Assembly (NCBI RefSeq): GCF_001931685.1
Contig: NZ_MOOY01000002.1
Span: forward strand, 434,001-498,000
DNA: 64,000 nucleotides
Direction of reading: 5' to 3'
Source: Pararhizobium arenae
Lineage (GTDB): Bacteria > Pseudomonadota > Alphaproteobacteria > Rhizobiales > Rhizobiaceae
Under the pieces are notes generated by a model that saw only the letters and a program-made list of their open reading frames with translations, ran no database searches and was not told the origin of the DNA. The position numbers and the translations under genes were made by a program. This document shows, piece by piece, positions 34,678 through 43,570 of this stretch. Each line of letters begins with the position of its first letter. The first letter of the stretch is position 1.

Positions 34678-35988
34678 TCAGCTTTGAAGGCTGCCTTTCG
34701 AAGCGATGCCAGCCACGTAGGTTTCGACAATGGCCCGGTCATCGCCCAGCGTTTGCAGCAGGAAGAGCTCCTCGGCCAGGGAATTGACCACTTCCGCCTT
34801 CACGGCCATGGCCGGCGTTGCAGCCATGTTGAGCACGATTAAATCGGCATCGGTGCCGGCGTCCAGCGTGCCGATCCTGTCGGAGAGCGACAGCGCTTCG
34901 GCGTTGCCGAGGGTCATGTGGTAGTAGCTGTCGAAGGGGTTCAGTCGCTCGCCCAGCAATTGCTGGATCTTGTAGGCCTCGTCCATGGTTTTCAGCATCG
35001 AATAGCTGGTGCCGCCGCCGACATCGGTGGCGACCGAAACGCGCACGGGCTTTTCCCGTCGCATCAATTCTTTCAGCGGAAAAAGGCCGGAGCCGAGGAA
35101 GAGGTTGGATGTCGGGCAGTGGACGGCGATCGAGCCCGTCTCGCTCATCACGTCGCGCTCGCGCTCCGACAGATGGATGCAGTGGCCGAAAAGGGATTTC
35201 GGGCCGAGCAGGCTGTAGCTGGCGTAGATGTCGGTATAGTCGTCCGCTTCCGGGAAGAGCGAGCAGGTGAAATCGATCTCGTCGCGGTTTTCCGAAAGAT
35301 GGGTCTGGATGTGCAGGTCCGGAAATTCTCGGGCGAGCGTTTGCGCCGCCGACATCTGTTCCGGCGTCGAGGTGATCGCGAAGCGCGGGGTGATGGCGAC
35401 GTGGTTGCGGCCTTTGCCGTGCCATTCTTCGATCACCGCGCGGGTTTCGTCGTATCCCATCTCAGGTGTGTCGAGCAGGCCCTGCGGGGCGTTGCGGTCC
35501 ATCATCACCTTGCCGCCGACCATGCGCATGTTGCGCTTCAGGGCCTCTCCGAAATAGGCGTCGGCGGAGGTCTTGTGCACGGAGCAGTAGGCGACGGCCG
35601 TCGTGGTGCCGTGGCGGATCATCTCGTCATAGAAGAAGCCGGCGATGCGCTGCGCATGGGCGCTCTCGACGAAGCGGCACTCCTCCGGGAAGGTGTAGGT
35701 GTTCAGCCATTCCAAGAGGTTAGCGGCATAAGAGCCGATCACCTGCATCTGCGGAAAATGCGCGTGGGTATCGATGAAGCCGGGCACGACCAGATGCGGA
35801 CGGTGATCAATCTCGATAACATCGGCCGGGGCATGTTCACGGACGGTGGAGTAGGACCCGCTTGCGAGGATAATGCCATCGGCAACCAGCAGCGCGCCGT
35901 CGCTCTCGTAGCGGTAAGCCCCGCTATCATCCATGGCGAGTGGTGCGCGCAAAAAGCTCAGCGTTCGGGCGCGGATCAGCGTCGTCAT
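34678..35988 (-). CDS. guaD: Guanine deaminase
   Basis: A 436-residue zinc amidohydrolase converting guanine to xanthine. The metal motif PGFIDTHAHFPQMQ, the family stretch LLEWLNTYTFPEE, later HLSENRDEI and FGHCIHLSERE, and the C-terminal ATDVGGGTSYSMLKTM region mark it as guanine deaminase rather than a general cytosine/chlorohydrolase type. Its ATG overlaps the puuD stop by 4 bases (ATGA), so the two are coupled in one operon. Confidence 0.92.
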   Translation of the reverse strand: MTTLIRARTLSFLRAPLAMDDSGAYRYESDGALLVADGIILASGSYSTVREHAPADVIEIDHRPHLVVPGFIDTHAHFPQMQVIGSYAANLLEWLNTYTFPEECRFVESAHAQRIAGFFYDEMIRHGTTTAVAYCSVHKTSADAYFGEALKRNMRMVGGKVMMDRNAPQGLLDTPEMGYDETRAVIEEWHGKGRNHVAITPRFAITSTPEQMSAAQTLAREFPDLHIQTHLSENRDEIDFTCSLFPEADDYTDIYASYSLLGPKSLFGHCIHLSERERDVMSETGSIAVHCPTSNLFLGSGLFPLKELMRREKPVRVSVATDVGGGTSYSMLKTMDEAYKIQQLLGERLNPFDSYYHMTLGNAEALSLSDRIGTLDAGTDADLIVLNMAATPAMAVKAEVVNSLAEELFLLQTLGDDRAIVETYVAGIASKGSLQS

Positions 35989-37223
35989 TCGGTCTTGCCT
36001 TCCGTCGCGGCGCTTTCAAACCAGGCGGTCAGCAGGGCGCGCTCTTGGCTGGTCATGTCGGTGATATTGCCGGGCGGCATGGCGTGGCTGCGGCCGGCCT
36101 GAATGTAGATTTCGCGCGCATGGGCGGCAATCTCTCCGTCCGTTTCCAGCATTACGCCCTTGGGCGGGCGGACGATGCCTTCATAGACTGGTTCCGCCGC
36201 ATGGCACATGCTGCAGCGGGTGGAGATGGTGTCCTTCACGGCCGGAAAATGCGCGTTCGAGGCGAACTGCTGGAAGGCCGGCGAAACGGCGGCAGTGTCT
36301 TCCTCCGGCATCAGCTTCGGCGCCGTCGAAAGCCACATGATCAGGATGAAGAGGATCAGCGTCACCAGCCAGGTCCAGGCCGGCTTGCCCTTGCGAGCAT
36401 GGGTGGTGTTGAACCAGTGGCGGATCGTGACGCCCATCAGGAAGACGAGGGCTGCGATGATCCAGTTGTTGGCCGTCGCAAAGGCCAGCGGATAATGGTT
36501 CGACAGCATGAAGAAGATGACGGGCAGCGTCAGGTAGTTGTTGTGCAGTGAGCGTTGCTTGGCGATGACGCCGTATTTCGGATCTGGCGTGCGCCCGCCG
36601 ATCAGGTCTGCGACGACGACGCGCTGGTTCGGCATGATGATGAAGAACACGTTCGCCGACATGATCGTCGCGGTAAAGGCGCCAAGATGCAGGAAGGCGG
36701 CACGGCCGGTAAAGACCTGCGTATAACCCCAGGCCATGGCGACGAGCGCCACGTAGAGGATGATCATCAGCGTCCAGGTGTTCTTGCCAAGCGGCGACTT
36801 GCAGAGAAGATCGTAGAAAATCCAGCCGATGGCGAGCGAAGCCATGGAGATGAGGATGGCCTGGGTTGAGGTGATGTCGAGCACATGCCGGTCGATGAGG
36901 AACAGGTCCGCGCCGCCGTAATAAACCAGACAGAGCAGGGCGAAGCCGGAAAGCCAGGTGGCGTAACTCTCCCATTTGAACCAGGTCAGGTGCTCCGGCA
37001 TCGAGGCGGGGGCCACGAGGTATTTCTGGATGTGGTAAAAGCCGCCGCCATGCACCTGCCATTCTTCGCCATAGGCGCCGACGGGCAGGCCCGGCCGCTT
37101 CACGAGGCCGAGGTCAAGGGCTATGAAATAGAAGGATGAGCCGATCCAGGCGATGGCGGTGATCACATGCAGCCAGCGGACGGCAAAGGCCAGCCATTCC
37201 CAGGCGATGGCGTATTCGTACAT
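35985..37223 (-). CDS. puuD: Membrane-bound urate oxidase PuuD with C-terminal cytochrome c domain
   Basis: A 412-residue inner-membrane urate hydroxylase. The first 310 residues contain about eight membrane segments with conserved His (LHVITAIAWIGSSFYF, HGGGFYHIQKYLVAP). A periplasmic cytochrome c domain follows with heme motif CSMCH at 337-341 and a likely axial Met in SHAMPPGN. It produces 5-hydroxyisourate and feeds electrons to the respiratory chain instead of making peroxide. GGGGAACTGA precedes the ATG. It pairs with uraH and uraD across the window. Confidence 0.93.
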   Translation of the reverse strand: MYEYAIAWEWLAFAVRWLHVITAIAWIGSSFYFIALDLGLVKRPGLPVGAYGEEWQVHGGGFYHIQKYLVAPASMPEHLTWFKWESYATWLSGFALLCLVYYGGADLFLIDRHVLDITSTQAILISMASLAIGWIFYDLLCKSPLGKNTWTLMIILYVALVAMAWGYTQVFTGRAAFLHLGAFTATIMSANVFFIIMPNQRVVVADLIGGRTPDPKYGVIAKQRSLHNNYLTLPVIFFMLSNHYPLAFATANNWIIAALVFLMGVTIRHWFNTTHARKGKPAWTWLVTLILFILIMWLSTAPKLMPEEDTAAVSPAFQQFASNAHFPAVKDTISTRCSMCHAAEPVYEGIVRPPKGVMLETDGEIAAHAREIYIQAGRSHAMPPGNITDMTSQERALLTAWFESAATEGKTE

Positions 37224-37334
37224 TCAGTTCCCCTTTCATCCCCCGCTCCGGCACATTGCGAAAATTTTGGCCATGAGGGAAGGGCAAAATCCACAACGTG
37301 GTGCGGATGTTCGGCGCTTCAATGCGCCTTTTCA

Positions 37335-38231
37335 TCAATCGTCATCCACCGGAAATTCGCTCAGCATCCAGTCGCGAAAAGCGCGGATCTTCGGCACATG
37401 CCGGCGGGTTTCGAGGTAGACCAGCCAGTAGTCGCGCCCGTCGTTGCAGGTCAGGGAAAAGGGCTGGTAGAGCCTGCCGCTTTCCACCTCTTCCTGAAAA
37501 TGCTGCGGGTTGAGAATGGCAACCCCCTGGCCGGCGATCGCCATGCCGGCATCGAAGGACTGTGTGCCGAGTTCGTTGGGCGGATAGCGTTTGAGATTGG
37601 CATCCTTCACCCCTGCAGCCTCAAACCATTGCTCCCACCAGACATCGCCGGCGCTGATGATCGAGAGCTTCAGGAGATCGGCCGGCTCGCGGATGCCGCC
37701 GACCTTTTCAGCGAGTTTCGGGCTCAGCATCGGCGTGAAATCCATGCGCATGATGCGATGGGCCTTCAAACCGGGCCAGAGCCCTCGGCCGTAGCGAATG
37801 GCGACATCGGCCTGGGTGCTCGCAAAATCATTGACGACCGGCGATGTCGAAAGCCTGACAGCGATGTTGGGATGGCGAAGCTGAAAGGAGCCGAGATAAC
37901 GCGTCAGCCACTGCTGCGCGAAGGTGGCGGTCGAATCGATATGCAGCATCTGGCCGGTTTCGTCGCTGACCGAAGCCAAGGCCTCCGCCAGAATGGAAAA
38001 GCCTTGAGCCACCTTCGGCTGCAGCCGCTCGCCGGCTTCCGTCAATGAAATCTGCCGCGGGCGGCGCAGAAACAGTGGCTCCCCGACATGGTCTTCCAGA
38101 AGCTTGATCTGATAGCTCACGGCCGTCTGCGTCATGCCAAGCTCGTCGCCGGCCTTGGTAAAGCTCATCAGCCGCGCGGCTGCCTCGAAGACACGCAGCG
38201 CATTGAGCGGCATCTGTCGCGACAGTTTCAT
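37335..38231 (-). CDS. LysR-family regulator, GcvA-like
   Basis: A 298-residue LysR regulator with the HTH at residues 7-65 (PLNALRVFEAAARLMSFTKAGDELGMTQTAVSYQI), of the GcvA/AmpR-like branch. It is upstream of puuD-guaD in the same orientation with 111 bases between, and not far from the xdh genes, so purine control is plausible. Divergent from the small gene at 38334. The effector is unknown. Confidence 0.83.
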   Translation of the reverse strand: MKLSRQMPLNALRVFEAAARLMSFTKAGDELGMTQTAVSYQIKLLEDHVGEPLFLRRPRQISLTEAGERLQPKVAQGFSILAEALASVSDETGQMLHIDSTATFAQQWLTRYLGSFQLRHPNIAVRLSTSPVVNDFASTQADVAIRYGRGLWPGLKAHRIMRMDFTPMLSPKLAEKVGGIREPADLLKLSIISAGDVWWEQWFEAAGVKDANLKRYPPNELGTQSFDAGMAIAGQGVAILNPQHFQEEVESGRLYQPFSLTCNDGRDYWLVYLETRRHVPKIRAFRDWMLSEFPVDDD

Positions 38232-38333
38232 GGATAAGTTCTCTTGATGTATCGCCTGTGAAGTTCGATTGGAACTTGAGCACGTTTGGAGGCAAGCTGC
38301 AACTCAGGTTCTCCACCATTCAGAGGTGTTGTC

Positions 38334-38537
38334 ATGACACTCCAAGCATTTGAAAAATATCAGTCAATCGAACCTTCATGGTTCGCGCGCCTTTTGCGAG
38401 GTGTAACGCAAATGTTTGACAGAGAACGCTCCGTAACCGGCGCGCTCGATCTCGAAGTCACCTCGGATCACATCAAGAGAGACCTGGGCTTCCTTGATGG
38501 ACGGGAGCCGCTTCAGGAGTGGGATTTGACGCGGTAG
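38334..38537 (+). CDS. Small DUF1127-like protein
   Basis: A 67-residue protein. Its second half (TSDHIKRDLGFLDGREP) resembles the short Arg-rich DUF1127 motif found in many small rhizobial proteins, some of which affect phosphate or RNA metabolism. The first half (EPSWFARLLRGVTQMFDRER) looks like an amphipathic helix. Its last 25 bases overlap the 3' end of the convergent xdhC gene. The assignment to DUF1127 is tentative. Confidence 0.6.
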   Translation: MTLQAFEKYQSIEPSWFARLLRGVTQMFDRERSVTGALDLEVTSDHIKRDLGFLDGREPLQEWDLTR

Positions 38538-39337
38538 GCGCTGATTGCGGTCACGATTTCCGCTGTTGTCAGCGCTGCGATCACCGCCGGCCGTTTGTCC
38601 GGCACGGCGGTGCCGCCGACGGGGAGCGTGAGCCGAGAAAGCTCCGTCTCGCCCAAATCTTCCTTCTTTGCCCAGCTTGAAAATGTCGCCCGTTTCGTCT
38701 TCGAGCCGATCATGCCGACATAGGCGAGGTCGTCGCGGGCCAGTGCCTCCTTGGCAATCAGGAAGTCGAGCGCATGGTCATGGGTGACGATAGTGACAGC
38801 GCCACCCGGCGCGACGTCCTTCACCATGGCTTCCGGCATGGCGACCAGCCGGTGGAACGCGCCTGCAGAAAGCTGGGCGAGTTCGGTTTCCCGCGTTTCC
38901 ACGGCATAGGTCTTGAACGGCAGCAGAAGCAGCGCTTCGGCCAGCGCGCGACCGACATGGCCGGCACCGAATATCCAGACTTCCGGAAAGTCGTTTCGCC
39001 GCTCATCGATCAGTCGCAGCAGATCGGCGCGGGCGGCATCGTCGCACAAGCGAAAGCCGAGGATGACACGGCCGCCGCAGCATTGGCCGATCTCCGGCCC
39101 AAGCGGGATATCCATGGTCAGGGTGTCGCTGATGCCGGCGAGTAGGGCGCGGGCATTGTCGATCGCCATATGCTCCATCTGGCCGCCACCGATCGTGCCA
39201 TGCAGGTCGGTCGGGGAGACCAGCATGATTGCCCCCACCTCCCGCGGCGTCGATCCGCGCGTTTCAAGGATCTCGACGATGACGAGCTTGAACTCGCGGT
39301 CGAGGAATGCGTCCAAGCTCTGGGCTGCGAAGTTCAT
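38513..39337 (-). CDS. xdhC: Xanthine dehydrogenase accessory protein XdhC
   Basis: A 274-residue XdhC/CoxI-family chaperone that binds molybdenum cofactor, promotes its sulfuration and inserts it into XdhB. Typical stretches are RGSTPREVGAIMLV, GTIGGGQMEH, a Rossmann motif FGAGHVGRAL and VGMIGSKTKRATFSSW. The start lies 12 bases after the xdhB stop. Its 3' end overlaps the convergent small gene by 25 bases. Confidence 0.93.
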   Translation of the reverse strand: MNFAAQSLDAFLDREFKLVIVEILETRGSTPREVGAIMLVSPTDLHGTIGGGQMEHMAIDNARALLAGISDTLTMDIPLGPEIGQCCGGRVILGFRLCDDAARADLLRLIDERRNDFPEVWIFGAGHVGRALAEALLLLPFKTYAVETRETELAQLSAGAFHRLVAMPEAMVKDVAPGGAVTIVTHDHALDFLIAKEALARDDLAYVGMIGSKTKRATFSSWAKKEDLGETELSRLTLPVGGTAVPDKRPAVIAALTTAEIVTAISAYRVKSHS

Positions 39338-39349
39338 CGCCTTCGCTCG

Positions 39350-41695
39350 TCAGGCCTTGTTGCCGGCGCGCAGCCGTTCGACGGCCATCAGCACCCGTTC
39401 CGGTGTCGCCGGAGCATCAAGGCGCGGGCACTCGCGATAGCCTGCAACGCTGGCGACTGCCATGGAAAGCGCCTCCAGCACCGAGATCGGCAGCATGAAG
39501 GGCGGCTCGCCCACGGCCTTTGAGCGGCCGATGGTCAGCTCGGCATTTTCGGACCATTCGGCAAGCTTGACGTTGAAGATTTTTGGCCTGTCGGAGGCCA
39601 GAGGGATCTTGTAGGTCGATGGCGCGTGCGTGCGCAGCCTGCCCTTGGCATCCCACCAGAGCTCTTCGGTCGTCAGCCAGCCCATGCCCTGCACGAAGGC
39701 GCCTTCGATCTGGCCGATATCGATCGCCGGGTTCAGCGACTTGCCGACATCATGAAGCACGTCGACGCGGTCGACCATGTATTCGCCGGTCAGCGTATCG
39801 ATGGAGACTTCGGAGACCGATGCGCCATAGGCGAAGTAATAAAACGGCGTGCCGCGGCCGGTGTTGCGGTCCCAGTGGATTTTCGGCGTCTTGTAGAAGC
39901 CCGCCGCCGAGAGCTGCACCCGGGCGAAATAGGCCTGCTTGATGAAATCCGGGAAGGGCACGCGCTCATCGCCGATCTTCACATGGTTTGGCACGAAGCT
40001 GATGTTTTCCGGTGCCGTTTGCCAGCGTTCGGCGGCGAAAGCGACGAGACGTTCCTTGATCTGGCGCGCAGCGTCATAGGCCGCCATGCCATTGAGATCG
40101 GAGCCGGAGGAGGCGGCGGTGGCGGATGTGTTCGGCACCTTGCCGGTTGTGGTCGCGGTGATCTTCACATGGGAGATATCGACCTGGAAACTGTCCGCCA
40201 GAACCTGCGCGACCTTGGTATAGAGCCCCTGGCCCATTTCCGTGCCGCCATGGTTCAGGTGGATCGAGCCATCCTGATAGACATGGACAAGGGCGCCCGC
40301 CTGGTTGAACGCGGTCATGGTGAAGGAGATGCCGAATTTCACCGGCGTCAGCGCGATGCCCTTGCGGATGACACGGCTGGTTTTGTTGAACTCGATGATC
40401 GCCTGCCGCCGGGCCTGGTAATCGGTGCTTGCCTCCAGTTCGGAGACGACGCGGTGGATGACGTTGTCCACCACCTGCTGGTGATAGGGCGTGATGTCCC
40501 GCCCTGAATCCTTCTCGCCGTAAAAATTCAGCTTGCGGATTTCGAGCGGATCCTTGCCGAGCGCATAGGCGATTTCCTCGATGATGCGCTCGCCGCCGAC
40601 CATGCCTTGTGGGCCGCCGAAGCCGCGATAGGCGGTGTTGGAGACGGTATGGGTCTTCAGCGGCTGCGAGGTGAGCTTCACATGCGGATAGAAATAGGAA
40701 CTATCGGCATGGAAGAGGGCGCGGTCCGTCACCGGGCCGGAAAGGTCGGAGGAATAGCCGCAGCGGGCGGCGTAATTGGCGTTCACGGCATGGATGCGGC
40801 CGTCTTCATCGAAACCGACGTCGTAATCGACAAGGAAGTCGTGGCGCTTGCCGGTCGCGGCCATGTCCTCGTCGCGGTCGGGGCGGAATTTCACCGGGCG
40901 ATGCAGCTTCTTGGCGGCGACGGCGGCGAGTGCTGCGAACTGGTTGCCCTGCGTTTCCTTGCCGCCGAAGCCGCCGCCCATGCGGCGCACCTGCACGGTC
41001 ACGGCATTGGAGGGAACGCCCAGTACATGGCCGACCATATGCTGCACTTCGCTCGGATGCTGGGTGGAGGACCATACGGTGATTTCGTCGTCTTCGCCGG
41101 GAATGGCAAAGGCGATATGGCTTTCGAGATAGAAATGCTCCTGCCCGCCGATGCGCATCCGGCCCTTGAGGCGACGGGGGCTATTTTCCAGCTCGGCCTC
41201 TGCCTCGCCACGCGACAGCGTCAGCGGCTTTGTCACCAGTTCGCCGCCGTTTTCAAGCGCGTCGAGAATGTCGGTTGCGTGCGGCAGGTCGTTATAGACG
41301 ATCTTCGCCTTCCGGGCGGCGCGGCGGGCGATATCGCGGGTTTCGGCGATCACGGCGAAGGCCGGCTGGCCGTGGAACTGCACCTTGCCATCCGCCAGCA
41401 CCGGCTCGTCATCGAGATGGCTGGGGCTGATATCATTGCTGTGCGGCATGTCGCGGGCGGTGAGCACGCAGACGACGCCGGGCGTAGCCTCGACCTCGGA
41501 GAGATCCATGGAAACGATCTCGGCATGGGCGCGATCCGTCATGCCGAGCGCACCATGGAGAGTGCCGGCGGGTTCCGGGATGTCGTCGATATAGTCGGCG
41601 GTGCCGGAAACATGCTTGTGGGCGCTGTCATGGCGCAGGTTCGCATGCATGCCGCCGGAGATGACCTTGCGCTCCTCGAAGGTAGATTGATCCAT
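39350..41695 (-). CDS. xdhB: Xanthine dehydrogenase molybdenum subunit XdhB
   Basis: A 781-residue molybdopterin subunit converting hypoxanthine and xanthine to urate with XdhA. Visible are RRMGGGFGGKETQ, AYRGFGGPQG, GGTEMGQGLYTKV and the C-terminal AVGEPPFMLPIS, which contains the catalytic Glu. Two in-frame ATGs exist; the upstream one (41710) supplies the bases GGAGAACG that act as ribosome site for ATG 41695, so the latter is chosen. A repeat element lies between it and xdhA. Confidence 0.93.
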   Translation of the reverse strand: MDQSTFEERKVISGGMHANLRHDSAHKHVSGTADYIDDIPEPAGTLHGALGMTDRAHAEIVSMDLSEVEATPGVVCVLTARDMPHSNDISPSHLDDEPVLADGKVQFHGQPAFAVIAETRDIARRAARKAKIVYNDLPHATDILDALENGGELVTKPLTLSRGEAEAELENSPRRLKGRMRIGGQEHFYLESHIAFAIPGEDDEITVWSSTQHPSEVQHMVGHVLGVPSNAVTVQVRRMGGGFGGKETQGNQFAALAAVAAKKLHRPVKFRPDRDEDMAATGKRHDFLVDYDVGFDEDGRIHAVNANYAARCGYSSDLSGPVTDRALFHADSSYFYPHVKLTSQPLKTHTVSNTAYRGFGGPQGMVGGERIIEEIAYALGKDPLEIRKLNFYGEKDSGRDITPYHQQVVDNVIHRVVSELEASTDYQARRQAIIEFNKTSRVIRKGIALTPVKFGISFTMTAFNQAGALVHVYQDGSIHLNHGGTEMGQGLYTKVAQVLADSFQVDISHVKITATTTGKVPNTSATAASSGSDLNGMAAYDAARQIKERLVAFAAERWQTAPENISFVPNHVKIGDERVPFPDFIKQAYFARVQLSAAGFYKTPKIHWDRNTGRGTPFYYFAYGASVSEVSIDTLTGEYMVDRVDVLHDVGKSLNPAIDIGQIEGAFVQGMGWLTTEELWWDAKGRLRTHAPSTYKIPLASDRPKIFNVKLAEWSENAELTIGRSKAVGEPPFMLPISVLEALSMAVASVAGYRECPRLDAPATPERVLMAVERLRAGNKA

Positions 41696-41728
41696 TAGAG
41701 CGTTCTCCATTCGGAAATATCGCGGCGG

Positions 41729-41861
41729 GCGGCATCACCCCCCTCTGCCCTGTCGGGCATCTCCCCCTCAAGGGTGGAGATCGGCTGGGGGATGCCTCTT
41801 GCTCCCAATCTCCCTCCTTGAGGGGGAGATGTCACGAAGTGACAGAGGGGGGTGATGCCGC
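41729..41861. repeat. Nested inverted-repeat element inside the xdhA-xdhB gap
   Basis: A 133-base element bounded by perfect 19-base inverted repeats (41729-41747 and 41843-41861). Inside it a second perfect 16-base pair (CATCTCCCCCTCAAGG at 41758-41773, its complement at 41816-41831) forms another stem. This is typical of rhizobial palindromic intergenic elements. It carries no open frame and no target duplication was recognised. As RNA it would form a large cruciform between two subunit genes of one enzyme. Confidence 0.85.
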
Positions 41862-41882
41862 AAATTCCAAACAAACCTTCCA

Positions 41883-43355
41883 TCACACCACCTCGAACCG
41901 CTTAAGTTCGGAAACTTCTCCCGATGTCTCCAGGAAAAATCGTGTGAAGAGGTTCTTCGCCGTCAGCATGCGGTAGGCGGCCGTGGCGCGCCAGTCGGTG
42001 AGCGGCTGGTAATCCTGCTCAAGGGCAAGCTGCGCTGCCCTGATGGTTTCCTCGCTCCAGACGTGCCCGACAAGCGCAGCCTCCGCAGCCGTAGCCCGCT
42101 TCGGCGTTCCCGCCATGCCGCCGAAGGCGATGCGGGCTTCTCTCACAACGTTGTCGCCATCGAGCGTGATCCGGAAGGCGGCGCAGAGGGCGGAGATATC
42201 CTCATCCCGCCGCTTGGTGATCTTGTAGACGGCGAAATGATCGGACGCCGGCAACGCGGGTACGAAGATGCTTTCGACGAATTCGCCGGGTTTGCGATCC
42301 TGCCGGCCATATTCGATGAAATAGTCTTCGAGCGGCACCGTTCGCTGCCCGGCTATCGAGCGCAGCGTCACCGTAGCGCCAAGGGCAATCAGCGGCGGCG
42401 GGCTGTCGCCGATCGGCGAGCCGTTGGCGATGTTGCCGCCGATCGTGCCCATGTTGCGCACCTGATCGCCGCCGATGCGGTTGATCAGGCCGCCGAGCGC
42501 CGGATAGTGGCGGGCAAGCGTTTCAAATGCAGCCGTATAACTAACGCCGGCGCCGATGGTGATGCCATCCGCGTTTTCGGAGATCGTTTGCAGCGTTTCC
42601 AGCCCGTTGATAAAGACCACCGGATTGATCGGCCGCATCTGCTTGGTGACCCAGAGGCCGACATCGGTCGAGCCGGCGACGATGGTCGCCTTGGGCGAGC
42701 GTTCCATGATCTCGGCCAGGGCCGCTGTCGTGCCGGGCACAAGGAGCTGTGCCTCTTCCGGACCGACGACGATGGTCGCGTCCGTTCTCAGGGTCTTCAG
42801 GCGCGAACGGATATCGTCCCGCACCTTAAGGATCGGATCGAAGACTGCATCGGGGCGGGCTCGGGCAACGGCTTCGGCAGCCTTCACGATCGGCTCGTAG
42901 CCCGTGCATCGACAGAGATTGCCTTGCAGCGCCTTTTCGATATCGGCGCGGCCCGGATTATCCTTCGAAAGCCAGAGGCCATAGAGGGACATGATGAAGC
43001 CCGGCGTGCAGAAACCGCATTGCGAGCCATGATAATCCACCATCGCCTGCTGCACCGGATGCAGCGTGCCATCCTTCGCCGCCAGGTGCTCCACGGTGAC
43101 GATATGGGTCGCGTTCAGCGAGCCGACGAATCGGATACAGGCGTTGACGCCTTCATAGACGAGATCATCGCCAGAGAGCCTGCCGACCAGCACCGTGCAG
43201 GCGCCGCAGTCACCTTCCGCGCAGCCTTCCTTCGTGCCGGTCAGCCGCCGCTCGAGGCGCAGGAAATCCAGAAGCGTCGCCGTGGGCGAAAGGTCAGAAA
43301 GCGCAACGTCGCGATCGTTGAGAATGAAGCGAATGCTGCCGGCCGTTGTCGTCAT
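41883..43355 (-). CDS. xdhA: Xanthine dehydrogenase small subunit XdhA (2Fe-2S and FAD domains)
   Basis: A 490-residue subunit with two N-terminal [2Fe-2S] domains (KEGCAEGDCGACTVLVG and CGFCTPGFIMSLYG ... GNLCRCTGYEPI) and a FAD-binding domain (TIVAGSTDVGLWVTKQ, GGNIANGSPIGDSPP) plus a CO_deh_flav_C end. It passes electrons from the molybdenum centre to NAD+. The frame is open for 46 codons upstream, but ATG 43355 has AAGAAGAGA before it and gives the usual N-terminus. Confidence 0.93.
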   Translation of the reverse strand: MTTTAGSIRFILNDRDVALSDLSPTATLLDFLRLERRLTGTKEGCAEGDCGACTVLVGRLSGDDLVYEGVNACIRFVGSLNATHIVTVEHLAAKDGTLHPVQQAMVDYHGSQCGFCTPGFIMSLYGLWLSKDNPGRADIEKALQGNLCRCTGYEPIVKAAEAVARARPDAVFDPILKVRDDIRSRLKTLRTDATIVVGPEEAQLLVPGTTAALAEIMERSPKATIVAGSTDVGLWVTKQMRPINPVVFINGLETLQTISENADGITIGAGVSYTAAFETLARHYPALGGLINRIGGDQVRNMGTIGGNIANGSPIGDSPPPLIALGATVTLRSIAGQRTVPLEDYFIEYGRQDRKPGEFVESIFVPALPASDHFAVYKITKRRDEDISALCAAFRITLDGDNVVREARIAFGGMAGTPKRATAAEAALVGHVWSEETIRAAQLALEQDYQPLTDWRATAAYRMLTAKNLFTRFFLETSGEVSELKRFEVV

Positions 43356-43570
43356 CTTGTCTCTTCTTATCATTTCGACACTTGAGACTACGCGCAAAAG
43401 CGCCGATGTGACAATTGCGTTTTGCACTGCAGGAGCCAGATTTCGCGGGTTCTGAGTGTGCGGACGGATTTGCGTTTTATTTTCGTTTGACATTCGTTTT
43501 GCCGTTGTATTGAAGTTTTTAAAAGGTCGCGCCGGGAGGAAACGAGCGCGCCGCAGAGAGGGAGGCCACC

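Noticed and set aside
41729-41861. Considered as a small insertion sequence or MITE
   Set aside because: No open frame, no transposase-type termini that I recognise and no visible target-site duplication; better described as a rhizobial intergenic palindrome.
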